Shown in pieces: positions 34,642 to 42,990 of a stretch of DNA of 64,000 nucleotides (position 1 is its first letter; the number at the start of each line of letters is the position of its first letter). The notes under the pieces are model-generated. The model was not told the DNA's origin, did not search any database, and saw only the letters and a list, made by a program, of their open reading frames with translations. The DNA comes from Magnetospirillum sp902729445 (GTDB lineage Bacteria > Pseudomonadota > Alphaproteobacteria > Rhodospirillales > Magnetospirillaceae): the NCBI RefSeq assembly GCF_902729445.1, contig NZ_CACVCE010000034.1:148749-212748 (forward strand), given 5' to 3'. The translations under genes and the position numbers were made by a program.

Positions 34642-34974
34642 TCAGGACTGGCCGGGCTTGTCCGACAGCAGCGAAGCCTTGCCGGGCTTGCCGTTCCAAT
34701 CCTGGGCGTCGGCCGGGGCGTCGCCCTTCTTGGTGATGTTGGGCCAGATGCTCGCGAACTTGCGATTGGTCTCGGTCCAGTCGGCGGTTTGGGGGTCGCT
34801 GTCCGGGAAGATCGCTTCGGCCGGGCATTCCGGCTCGCAGACGCCGCAATCGATGCATTCGTCCGGGTTGATCACCAGGAAGTTCTCGCCCTCATAGAAG
34901 CAATCCACCGGGCACACTTCGACGCAATCCTGGAACTTGCACTTGATGCAGTTCTCGGTCACCACATAAGCCAT
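34642..34974 (-). CDS. fdxA: Seven-iron ferredoxin FdxA
   Basis: 110-residue ferredoxin with one [3Fe-4S] and one [4Fe-4S] cluster. By the Azotobacter FdI pattern, Cys9, Cys17 and Cys50 would hold the 3Fe cluster and Cys21, Cys40, Cys43 and Cys46 the 4Fe cluster; Cys12 and Cys25 are the extra conserved ones. The C-terminal extension (ADWTETNRKFASIWPNITKK) is typical. It is a cytoplasmic low-potential electron carrier. The ATG at 34974 (MAYVVTENCIKC) is the standard start. It has its own terminator. Confidence 0.97.
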   Translation of the reverse strand: MAYVVTENCIKCKFQDCVEVCPVDCFYEGENFLVINPDECIDCGVCEPECPAEAIFPDSDPQTADWTETNRKFASIWPNITKKGDAPADAQDWNGKPGKASLLSDKPGQS

Positions 34975-35052
34975 ACCACCACTCCCTTGAACCTGATTGC
35001 TGGCACATAGCACAGCCCGGCCCGGGGCTCAACCCCGGCCGAGTTGCGGTCT

Positions 35053-35793
35053 TTACAGCGAGTTTCGCAGCCTGACCGCCTGGCGGCGGCGCCGGGCGAT
35101 CAGGTTGAGCGCCTCGACCAGAACCGAGAAGCCCATCGAGAAGTACAAGTACCCCTTGGGAATATGGTAGCCCAGACCGTCGGCGATCAGCGCGGTGCCG
35201 ACCAGCAGCAGGAAGGACAGGGCCAGCATCTTGACGGTGGGGTGCTTCGACACGAAGCCGGCCAGCGGGCCGGCGGCGAACAGCATCACCACCATGGCGA
35301 TGATGACGGCAGCGACCATCACCTCCAGTTCATCGACCATGCCGACGGCGGTGATGACCGAATCCAGCGAGAACACGATGTCCAGGATGCCGATCTGGAT
35401 GATGGTGGCGACGAAGCCGGCGGCGACCACGTTGGCCGCTCCGGCCTCGCCCTCGTCCTCGCCTTCCAGCGAGCCGTGGATCTCGTGGGTGGCCTTGGCG
35501 AGCAGGAACAATCCGCCGCCGATCAGGATGATGTCACGCCATGACACCGCCCGCTCCCAGATCGAGAAGACCGGCTCGGTCAGGCCGATGATCCATGACA
35601 GCGAGCCCAGCAGGGCGAGCCGGGTCAACAGGGCGAAGGCCAGGCCGGCGCGACGGGCGGCAGGGCGCTGCGCTTCGGGCAGGCGGTCGGACAGGATGGT
35701 CAGAAAGACCAGATTGTCGATGCCCAGCACGATTTCCAGTGCGGCAAGCGTCGCCAGACTGATCCAGATTTGCGGATCGGCAAGCCATTCCAT
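35053..35793 (-). CDS. TerC-family integral membrane protein
   Basis: 246-residue polytopic membrane protein of the TerC/YkoY/Alx family: about seven helices, signature LEIVLGIDNLVFLTILS near the N-terminus and its repeat GILDIVFSLDSVITAVG in the second half, with Asp residues inside the membrane. A charged loop HGSLEGEDEGEAGAAN separates the halves. Family members export Mn2+ during co-translational protein secretion or are tied to tellurite resistance; here Mn2+ handling is the better guess. The start at 35793 (MEWLADPQIWISLATL) is typical. Confidence 0.92.
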   Translation of the reverse strand: MEWLADPQIWISLATLAALEIVLGIDNLVFLTILSDRLPEAQRPAARRAGLAFALLTRLALLGSLSWIIGLTEPVFSIWERAVSWRDIILIGGGLFLLAKATHEIHGSLEGEDEGEAGAANVVAAGFVATIIQIGILDIVFSLDSVITAVGMVDELEVMVAAVIIAMVVMLFAAGPLAGFVSKHPTVKMLALSFLLLVGTALIADGLGYHIPKGYLYFSMGFSVLVEALNLIARRRRQAVRLRNSL

Positions 35794-35852
35794 GGCGGTG
35801 ATGTCCCCGGGATGAAAGCAGTGGGCCGCAGTGTAAGTGAATTTGGCGCGGA

Positions 35853-36131
35853 TTAAAGGGGCTGCTCGACAAAAACCTCGTCGGCATAAAGGCCTTGCGC
35901 CTCGGCGGCCGGCCCGCGGCGCGTCCCCAGGACCACGACGCGCACCTGGCGGAAACGGCGCCCGGCCGGGAAGCACACCACATCGCCGATCTTGACCGCC
36001 TGGGCGACCTTGCCGACGGTCCGGCCGCCCACGGTCACCAGGCCGTCCTCGATCGCCTTCTGGGCCAGGCCGCGGGTCTTGAAGAAGCGGGCGAACCACA
36101 GCCACTTGTCGAGACGGAGACTTTCGGCCAT
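35853..36131 (-). CDS. S4-domain RNA-binding protein (Hsp15-like)
   Basis: 92-residue protein with an N-terminal S4 domain (LRLDKWLWFARFFKTRGLAQKA) as in heat-shock protein 15, which in E. coli binds stalled 50S subunits carrying nascent chains. After GDVVCFPAGRRFRQVRVVVLG the C-terminal tail is acidic. The ATG overlaps the stop of the NYN gene (TAATG), so the two are translationally coupled. Confidence 0.93.
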   Translation of the reverse strand: MAESLRLDKWLWFARFFKTRGLAQKAIEDGLVTVGGRTVGKVAQAVKIGDVVCFPAGRRFRQVRVVVLGTRRGPAAEAQGLYADEVFVEQPL

Positions 36132-36787
36132 TAAGCCCGCGCCTGGCCACCTGCCGCATCGTCTTCCAGGACCAAATCCGCGTGGGCACGTAACTCCCGC
36201 CGGATATGGTGTCCCATCGGGTCAAGGATCACTTTGACGCCTTCCCGTCGAACGAACTTAAAAGCTGGCACAAAATCGCTGTCGCCGGTCACGACGATAA
36301 CCGCGCGCACCATGTCCCTCAGCGCCAAGCGCGCGAGATCCAAGCCAATTCGCATATCGACGCCCTTTTGGCTGATGTCGAGAGCGAAATCGGCATCGGC
36401 TAACTGCCGAGGGCTTTCGATCAAGCTTTTTGCCACTGTCGGTTTGATTTTCCACTTATGGGGAGAAACGACGGTCTCTCCCATGCGCAATGCAACGTGC
36501 GGCTTCAGTTCCAGGTGCCCCAAAAAGCTTTGGGCTTGCCGATATCGTTCCGAACCAGAAAGTTCGTACTTGCCTTTCGACACGGGCAGCTTCGCCGATT
36601 CCGAAGACGGGGCTGCGTCGTAGTAATAAATTCGGAGCAATTCGTAACCGTCGAGGTCCGATACCGCCCTCAACCGGTCACACTCGGCGACGATATCGTC
36701 CGCTGTCGCATGACGCCCCAGCCTCGCATACAGCTTTTTGGTGACAAACCCGCCATCGAGAAGGATGGCATAGAGCGGCTTGATCAT
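36131..36787 (-). CDS. NYN-domain (PIN-like) protein
   Basis: 218-residue protein of the NYN/DUF88 family of PIN-like ribonucleases. Conserved acidic residues appear in YAILLDGGFVTKKLY, SQKGVDMRIGLDLARLAL and VVTGDSDFVPAFKFVRREG, which together would form a metal site for RNA cleavage. The start at 36787 (MIKPLYAILLDGG) has the active-site Asp close to the N-terminus as usual. GC content and codon use look lower than the neighbours (for example runs such as GATCCAAGCCAATTC), hinting at later acquisition. It is coupled by TAATG overlap to the S4 gene. Substrate unknown. Confidence 0.9.
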   Translation of the reverse strand: MIKPLYAILLDGGFVTKKLYARLGRHATADDIVAECDRLRAVSDLDGYELLRIYYYDAAPSSESAKLPVSKGKYELSGSERYRQAQSFLGHLELKPHVALRMGETVVSPHKWKIKPTVAKSLIESPRQLADADFALDISQKGVDMRIGLDLARLALRDMVRAVIVVTGDSDFVPAFKFVRREGVKVILDPMGHHIRRELRAHADLVLEDDAAGGQARA

Positions 36788-36980
36788 ACCGCCCCTCGCT
36801 GACCGGCCCCCTGAAACGCGTGGAGCCGGACCATCCCTAGGCTTGCGCCTCCGCATCGCGGTTTGTCGGATGAGCCGGCTCGCTCGTCTATCTCGTTGCG
36901 TCGTGTGTACACGCGATACATCCTACCTACACCTTTGAAGCAACATTTGTCAATGTTCTGCGAAGGCATCATCCCTGTCC

Positions 36981-39302
36981 TCACCCGCACTTGGAATAGC
37001 CGCACGAGGTGCAGGTGTCGCAGCCTTCCGACCGGATCAGGGCCGGCTGGTTGCATTTCGGGCAGTGACGCAGCCGGCTGCTGTCCAGATTGACCACCTT
37101 GCGGTCGTCGCGGGCCTCGGGCGGCTCGCGGGCGGCCTTGGGATCGGCGATGAAGCCGATGTCGATCATGTGGCGCTCGATCACCTCGCCGATCGCCGCC
37201 AGCAGCGACGGCACATAGCGCCCGCCGACCCATTGGCCGCCGCGCGGATCGAACACCGCCTTCAGTTCCTCGACCACGAAGGCGACGTCGCCGCCCCGGC
37301 GGAAAACCGCCGAGATCATTCGGGTCAGCGCCACCGTCCAGGCGTAATGCTCCATGTTCTTCGAGTTGATGAACACCTCGAACGGGCGGCGCCGGCTGTC
37401 CTGGATGACGTCGTTGATGGTGATGTACATGGCGTGCTCGCTTTCCGGCCAGCGGACCTTGTAGGTCTTGCCGGGCAGATCCTCGGGCCGATCCAGCGGG
37501 CGGGTCAGATGGATCACCGCGCCGGCCTCCAGATGGTCCTCGGGCCGGGGGGTGGGCTTTTCCAGCGGCAATTGCGGCTCGTCGACCGGGGCCTGGGTCC
37601 GGCTGTCGGCCTTGACCTCGAGCACCGCGCCGGTGATGTCGTTGGGGCGATAGGTGGTGCAGCCCTTGCAACCCAGCTCATAGGCCTGTTCATAGACGTC
37701 GCGGAACGCTTCGAAGCCGATGCTTTCCGGCACGTTGATGGTCTTCGAGATCGAGCTGTCGATGTATTTCTGCACCGCCGCCTGCATCACCACATGCTCG
37801 GACGGCGTCAGGCGCTGGGCATCGACGAAGGCCGAGGGCAGCGGCGCGCCGTCGCCCTTCATGCGGCGGAACAGGCGATAGGCGTAGTCGCTGACCTCCT
37901 CCTCGCGGCGCGAGCCATCGGGCTGCAGCACCGAGCGGGTATAGGTGAATGAGAACACCGGCTCGAGCCCCGACGACACATTGTCGGCGAACAGCGAAAT
38001 GGTGCCGGTCGGCGCGATCGAGGTCAAAAGCGCGTTGCGGATGCCCTTCTCGGCGATGGCGGCCCGCACGTCGTCGTCCAGTTCCTTGATTGTCTCGCCG
38101 GCCAGATAGGCATCGCGGTTGTACAGCGGGAAGGCGCCCTTCTCGGCAGCCAGGTCGGCCGAGGCGAGATAGGCCTCGCGGCGGATGGCGGCCATCCATT
38201 GCTCGGTCAGGCGGATCGCCTCGCGGCCGCCATAGCGGGCCCCGCACAGGATCAGCGCGTCGGCCAGCCCGGTGATCCCTAAGCCGATGCGGCGCTTGGA
38301 CCGGGCCTCGGCGCGGTGGGCTTCCAGGGGGAACCCCGACACTTCGATGACGTTGTCCATCATGCGCACCGCGACGCGGACGATGTCCTTCAGCCGCGCC
38401 ATGTTCAGCCGGGCGCCGTCCTCGAACGGCTTGTCCACCAGCCGGGCCAGGTTGACCGACCCCAGCAGGCAGACGCCATAGGCCGGCAGGGGCTGTTCGC
38501 CGCACGGGTTGGTGGCGTGGATGGTCTCGCAATAATGAAGGTTGTTCATACGATTGATGCGGTCGATGAAGATCACGCCGGGCTCGGCATAGGCATAGGT
38601 CGCCCGCATGATCTTGTCCCACAACGCGCGCGCCGGCATCGAGCGATAGACCGTGCCGTTGAAGGTCAGCTCCCACGATTGATCGGTCTTGACCGCGTCC
38701 ATGAAGGCGTCGGTGACCAGCACCGACAGGTTGAACATGCGCAGCCGCCCGGGTTCCTGCTTGGCATCGATGAAGGCCTCGATGTCCGGGTGATCGCAAC
38801 GCATGGTCGCCATCATGGCGCCCCGACGCGACCCGGCGCTCATGATGGTGCGGCACATGGCGTCCCACACATCCATGAACGACAACGGCCCCGAGGCGTC
38901 GGCGCCAACCCCCTTGACCGGCGCGCCCTTCGGCCGCAGCGGCGAGAAATCATAGCCGATACCGCCACCCTGCTGCATGGTCAGCGCGGCTTCCTTCAGA
39001 TGCTCGAAGATGCCGCTCATGTCGTCGGGGATGTCGCCCATGACGAAGCAATTGAACAAGGTGACGCGGCGGTCCGAGCCGGCGCCCGACAGAATGCGGC
39101 CGGCCGGCAGGAACTGGAAGTCGCTCATGGAATCGTAGAAGCGCTCTTCCCACAGGGCGGGATCGGCCTCGGGCTCGGCCAGGGCGCGGGCGACGCGGCG
39201 CCAGCTTTCCTCGATGGTTTTGTCCACAGGACGCTGGTCCGCGCCCTTCAGTCGGTACTTCATGTCCCAGATCTGTTGGGAAATGGAAGCCACCTGCGTC
39301 AT
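36981..39302 (-). CDS. nrdJ: Adenosylcobalamin-dependent (class II) ribonucleotide reductase
   Basis: 773-residue B12-dependent reductase that makes deoxyribonucleotides with or without oxygen. Family segments are FLPAGRILSGAGSDRRVTLF and NCFVMG, the radical-site regions THPCGEQ-like TNPCGEQPLPAYGVCLLGSV, SIAPTGTISLFADNVSSGLE, and MQQGGGIGYDFSPLRPKGAP. The C-terminus carries a CPKC...CDTC-type zinc-ribbon tail (LRHCPKCNQPALIRSEGCD, then TCTSCGYSKCG) holding the redox Cys that re-reduces the active site. The start at 39302 (MTQVASISQQIWDMKYRLKG) is normal. CobC, CobS and CobT for its cofactor lie at 60.6-63.1 kb. A DnaA-box cluster lies upstream. Confidence 0.95.
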   Translation of the reverse strand: MTQVASISQQIWDMKYRLKGADQRPVDKTIEESWRRVARALAEPEADPALWEERFYDSMSDFQFLPAGRILSGAGSDRRVTLFNCFVMGDIPDDMSGIFEHLKEAALTMQQGGGIGYDFSPLRPKGAPVKGVGADASGPLSFMDVWDAMCRTIMSAGSRRGAMMATMRCDHPDIEAFIDAKQEPGRLRMFNLSVLVTDAFMDAVKTDQSWELTFNGTVYRSMPARALWDKIMRATYAYAEPGVIFIDRINRMNNLHYCETIHATNPCGEQPLPAYGVCLLGSVNLARLVDKPFEDGARLNMARLKDIVRVAVRMMDNVIEVSGFPLEAHRAEARSKRRIGLGITGLADALILCGARYGGREAIRLTEQWMAAIRREAYLASADLAAEKGAFPLYNRDAYLAGETIKELDDDVRAAIAEKGIRNALLTSIAPTGTISLFADNVSSGLEPVFSFTYTRSVLQPDGSRREEEVSDYAYRLFRRMKGDGAPLPSAFVDAQRLTPSEHVVMQAAVQKYIDSSISKTINVPESIGFEAFRDVYEQAYELGCKGCTTYRPNDITGAVLEVKADSRTQAPVDEPQLPLEKPTPRPEDHLEAGAVIHLTRPLDRPEDLPGKTYKVRWPESEHAMYITINDVIQDSRRRPFEVFINSKNMEHYAWTVALTRMISAVFRRGGDVAFVVEELKAVFDPRGGQWVGGRYVPSLLAAIGEVIERHMIDIGFIADPKAAREPPEARDDRKVVNLDSSRLRHCPKCNQPALIRSEGCDTCTSCGYSKCG

Positions 39303-39488
39303 CGCCCCGTCCTCCACGCCGCCACGCTTCGGCGGCTGCGCCTTCCGAAGTCCCGTCGCTCTGATTGGAAACCGGGTTCGACCCCCGTTTCGGCGCCAGT
39401 CTAGGCTTGGCCGAATGGCGCCGTCAAGATCAGTGTTCTTTTTTTGTTTCCACAGGGCAAGCGCTTGATTCGGCAGGCCGGAACCGGC

Positions 39489-39555
39489 TTATCCACGCTT
39501 ATCCACAGGTGGGCTCGGGGGGACACCCGAGCCATCTTCCACACACTTATCCACA
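39489..39555 (+). promoter_or_regulatory. Cluster of three DnaA boxes upstream of nrdJ
   Basis: TTATCCACG at 39489-39497 (one mismatch), TTATCCACA at 39499-39507 and TTATCCACA at 39547-39555 (both perfect consensus), all in the same orientation, 190-255 bases before the nrdJ start and just downstream of the chemoreceptor stop at 39588. E. coli nrdAB has DnaA boxes in its promoter, so a similar cell-cycle control is a reasonable inference. Confidence 0.85.
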
Positions 39556-39587
39556 GGCGGCGTCCCCCGCCCCAAGCGACACGGCGG

Positions 39588-41573
39588 TCACGCCGCCAGC
39601 TTGTCCATGATGGCTGCGACCTGACGCTGGGTGTTGTCATCCAGCGCGAATTGCAGATGGGTCTGAACCGAATCGACGGACACCACTCGAGCCTTCAGGG
39701 TCAGACTGCCGCCGATCGACACGGTGACCAGGCTTCCGATGGACTGACTGACGATTCCGTCCAGGCAGGCACCGCCCACCGACAAGTCGTGGACCTGCAG
39801 CGCCACCGCTTCCCCCGCCCCCTTCAACTCGGCCCGCGCGTGGACCGCGCGGCGCTCGAACCGGCGACGATCGCCGGCCGACTGGATGGCGGCCAGGAAA
39901 TCGGCGACTTCACGGGCCAATTCATCGGATTGCTGCGACAACGAATCGACACTTTGCAACACTTGCTCGGCGGCAACGCCGGTGGTGGTGGCGCCCTCGC
40001 GCACCAGCGAAATCGACGAGGTCACCTCGCGGGTGCCGGACGAGGCCTGCTGGACGTTGCGGGCGATTTCGTGGGTGGCGGCCGTCTGTTCCTCGACGGC
40101 GGCCGCGATGGCGGCGGCGTTCTCCGAGATCGAGGTGATGGTGTGCCCGATGCCGGCGATGGCGGCGACCGCATCGCGCGTGACCGCCTGAACCGAGCCG
40201 ATCTGGGCGGCGATATCGCCGGTGGCACGCGCGGTCTGGCTGGCCAGACCCTTGACCTCGTTGGCAACGACGGCGAAGCCCTTGCCGGCTTCGCCGGCCC
40301 TGGCCGCCTCGATGGTGGCATTCAGGGCCAACAGGTTGGTCTGGCTGGCGATGGCGTTGATCAGCTCGATCACCTCGCCGATCTTGCCGGTGGTCTCGGA
40401 CAGGGTGCCGACGATCTCGGTGACCTTGCCGGCCTCGGCGGCGGCGGTGCCGGCGATCTCGGAGGCCATGGCGACCTGGCGGGCGATCTCGCCCTCGGCG
40501 GCGGCCAGTTCCTCGGCGGCGGCGGCGACGGTCTCGACATTGGCCGAGGCCTGCTCGGCGGCGGCGGCGACCACCGCCGACTGGGCGCTGGTCTCATGCG
40601 CCACCACGTTCATGGAATCGGCGGCACCGCGCATCTGCTGCGCCGACTGAGTGACTTCCTTCAGCACCCCTTGGACGCCCAGATTGAAATCGCGGGTCAG
40701 CTTTTCCATGGCTTCCTGGCGGCGGTTGCGGGCCTCTTGCTCGGCGGCCTGGGCGGCGGCCAGATGTTCGCGCTCGATGGCGTTGGTCTTGAACACCACC
40801 AGGGCGCGGGCGACATCGCCCAGTTCGTCGCCACGATCGGTCGCCGGCAAAGTGACATCAAGCTCGCCCTCGGCCAGTTCGCCCATCGCCGACACGGCGG
40901 CCCGCAACGGCTTGGCGATGGCCTGGCGGGCGATCAGATAGCTGACCGTCAGCGCGCCGACCATCACCAGCAAGGTCGCCAGACCGATCAGCAGCAGGGT
41001 ATTGTTGGCGGCCTTCAGGAACTCGGCCTTTTTGATGCCGACATAAAGGATGCCGACCACCTGACCCGACGCGTCGAGGATGGGATCGTAGGCGGTCATG
41101 TAGGGCTCGCCCAGGATGGCGACCTCGCCCCGGAACGGCGCCTTGCGGGTGAACACCGATTCATAGGCGGCGGTCTTGGCCAGGGTGGTGCCGATGGCCC
41201 GCGAACCGTCGGCCTTCATGACGTTGGTGGAGACGCGGGTGTCGCCCATGAAAACGGTGCAGGTGCCGCCGACCAGTTCCTTGACCCGATCGACCACCTC
41301 GAAATTACCGTTCAGCACATGGTCGCCGGCCAGCAGCTTGCCGTCCACGACGCGGAAATCGGTCCCCTTGGCCCGCAATTGGTTCCACGCCACCTTGATG
41401 TTGGTATCGACCCGCTCCTGCGCCGTGCGCGCGGCATCTTCGCGCAGCACCCAGGCAGAAACCGCCGTGACGGCGACCGCCAGGGCGATGATGCCGCAAA
41501 CCACCAGGCCCATGATCTTGGGAACCAGACCGGGAGACGGCACTTTCGACCAAAGCTTGCGAACAGACAACAT
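39588..41573 (-). CDS. Chemoreceptor (single-Cache, HAMP, MCP signal) with C-terminal PilZ domain
   Basis: 661-residue transmembrane chemoreceptor. TM1 (IMGLVVCGIIALAVAVTAVSA) is followed by a periplasmic single-Cache region with GGTCTVFMGDTRVSTNVM and PYMTAYDPILDASGQVVGIL, TM2 (LLLIGLATLLVMVGALTVSYL), a HAMP segment, and the signalling hairpin with INAIASQTNLLALNATIEAA and RAGEAGKGFAVVANEVKGLA. From about residue 567 it adds a PilZ domain (RRRFERRAVHARAEL, then DLSVGGACL), the c-di-GMP binding motifs RxxxR and DxSxxG. It should couple attractant sensing to c-di-GMP level. Start ATG 41573 was chosen because the earlier ATG-like codons precede no feature. Confidence 0.94.
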   Translation of the reverse strand: MLSVRKLWSKVPSPGLVPKIMGLVVCGIIALAVAVTAVSAWVLREDAARTAQERVDTNIKVAWNQLRAKGTDFRVVDGKLLAGDHVLNGNFEVVDRVKELVGGTCTVFMGDTRVSTNVMKADGSRAIGTTLAKTAAYESVFTRKAPFRGEVAILGEPYMTAYDPILDASGQVVGILYVGIKKAEFLKAANNTLLLIGLATLLVMVGALTVSYLIARQAIAKPLRAAVSAMGELAEGELDVTLPATDRGDELGDVARALVVFKTNAIEREHLAAAQAAEQEARNRRQEAMEKLTRDFNLGVQGVLKEVTQSAQQMRGAADSMNVVAHETSAQSAVVAAAAEQASANVETVAAAAEELAAAEGEIARQVAMASEIAGTAAAEAGKVTEIVGTLSETTGKIGEVIELINAIASQTNLLALNATIEAARAGEAGKGFAVVANEVKGLASQTARATGDIAAQIGSVQAVTRDAVAAIAGIGHTITSISENAAAIAAAVEEQTAATHEIARNVQQASSGTREVTSSISLVREGATTTGVAAEQVLQSVDSLSQQSDELAREVADFLAAIQSAGDRRRFERRAVHARAELKGAGEAVALQVHDLSVGGACLDGIVSQSIGSLVTVSIGGSLTLKARVVSVDSVQTHLQFALDDNTQRQVAAIMDKLAA

Positions 41574-41683
41574 GACACACCTCTCCCTCATCCATTAGGG
41601 GAAAGGGTATCACGACGACATCAACGCAATGCCTCGACGAGGTAAATGGGCGTTAAACGAGACCCGCCAATCCGGCATAGACC

Positions 41684-42403
41684 CTATGCGGAAACGCCTG
41701 TCGCCTCGGCCACCAGTCGGGCGGTGGCCCCTTCGATGCGCGACTGCAGCTCGACCATGAAGGTCTTGCGGTCGATGCCCGCCGGGATCGGTTCCAGGAA
41801 CTCGATCACCGCCTTCCCCGGCTTCTTGGCAAACGAACCGCGCCCCCAGAAGCAGCCGGTGTTCAGCGCCACCGGCACGCAAGCCTGACCCAGGGCGCCA
41901 TACAGCATGGCGATGCCGGTATGATAGTCGGGGGCGGCGCCGACATCCATGCGGTGCCCCTCGGGGAAGATCAACACCGGACGGCCGAGGGCGGCGGCGG
42001 CCTCGGCGCCCTTGACCATTTCCTTCAGCGCCTTGGTGCCGGCGGCGCGATCGATGGCGATCGCCCCGGTCTTGCCCAGATACCAGCCGAAGAACGGGAT
42101 CTTCAGCAATTCCTTCTTCAAGATCACCGCCGGGCTGCCGAGAATCAGGAAGAAGGCAAAGGTTTCCAGCGTCGATTGATGCTTCGAGGCGACCAGCGCC
42201 GCCCCCTGGGGGACCGTGCCGCGCACCTCCCAGCTCAGGCCGCAGGTCACCCTCAGCAGGATGAACACGCCGCGGATCCAGAACGAGGCCGCCACCGAGA
42301 CCGCCCGCTCGCCGGCCAGCAGCAGGGGCAGGTACAAGGTCCCCAGGGTCAGGGTCCAGGTCTGAAGCAGCACGAAAAACAGGGCGGAACGGAACGCGGT
42401 CAC
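41684..42403 (-). CDS. plsC: 1-acylglycerol-3-phosphate O-acyltransferase
   Basis: 239-residue membrane-bound acyltransferase making phosphatidic acid from lysophosphatidic acid. Catalytic block I is ASKHQSTLETFAF (Hx4E instead of Hx4D), block II IAIDRAAG, block III LIFPEGHRM, and block IV VPVALNTGCFWG. N-terminal hydrophobic stretch LFFVLLQTWTLTLGTLYLPL. GTG 42403 is the start and overlaps the ydcF stop by four bases (GTGA). It is the last gene of ftsE-ftsX-ydcF-plsC. Confidence 0.93.
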   Translation of the reverse strand: MTAFRSALFFVLLQTWTLTLGTLYLPLLLAGERAVSVAASFWIRGVFILLRVTCGLSWEVRGTVPQGAALVASKHQSTLETFAFFLILGSPAVILKKELLKIPFFGWYLGKTGAIAIDRAAGTKALKEMVKGAEAAAALGRPVLIFPEGHRMDVGAAPDYHTGIAMLYGALGQACVPVALNTGCFWGRGSFAKKPGKAVIEFLEPIPAGIDRKTFMVELQSRIEGATARLVAEATGVSA

Positions 42404-42990
42404 GGCAGGGCCTTCCTTGGCAGGAACCAGTGGCGGACGATGGCGGCGCCATATTTGGCATATTCGGTGGCCAACAGCAAAGCCGTCCCCGGCCAGCGCC
42501 ACCATTCGCGGCTCTTGACGCTGTCGGGGAAGACCGGATGCGGCACGATCATCGCGTCGGGCAGGGCGCGCCGGAATTCCAGCAGGGCGCGCGGCATATG
42601 ATAGGCGCCGGTCACCAGCCGCACCGACGAGATACGCCGACCGGCGGCCCAGCCGGCGGTCTCGATGGCGTTGCCGACGGTGTCCTCGGCGGCGTGGCCC
42701 AGCACCACCTGATCGGACCGGGCATGCTGGCCCGGGCCGGCATGGCGCAGGATGTCGGCCAGATCGACGCCGCGCGGCACGCCCGAGACGAACAATTGGC
42801 CGGCCATGTCGGATTGCAGCAGCGCCAGGCCGGTATTGACCCGCTCGCGCCCGCCGGTCAGCACCACGATGGCGTCGGTCCGGGTGGAATCGTCCTCGAC
42901 GCTCTCGGGCACCGCCACGGCGACGAACCACAGGAAGCCGGCCGCCCAGGCGCACGCAAGGGTCAGCAGCAGGGCGACGACCCGGATCAT
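42400..42990 (-). CDS. YdcF/DUF218 family membrane protein
   Basis: 196-residue protein with an N-terminal anchor (VVALLLTLACAWAAGFLWFV) and a DUF218 domain: TDAIVVLTGGRERVNTGLAL, then VGNAIETAGWAAGRRI and SVRLVTGAYHMPRALLEFRR. Some relatives (SanA, ElyC) affect cell-envelope biosynthesis. The neighbourhood of ftsEX and plsC supports an envelope role. It overlaps ftsX (ATGA) and plsC (GTGA). Confidence 0.9.
   Translation of the reverse strand: MIRVVALLLTLACAWAAGFLWFVAVAVPESVEDDSTRTDAIVVLTGGRERVNTGLALLQSDMAGQLFVSGVPRGVDLADILRHAGPGQHARSDQVVLGHAAEDTVGNAIETAGWAAGRRISSVRLVTGAYHMPRALLEFRRALPDAMIVPHPVFPDSVKSREWWRWPGTALLLATEYAKYGAAIVRHWFLPRKALP

Noticed and set aside
39441..39590. DnaA-box cluster as a replication origin
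   Set aside because: Only three boxes are seen, the AT-rich unwinding element is missing, and no dnaA, hemE or parAB-type neighbours are present. A promoter-linked role is simpler.
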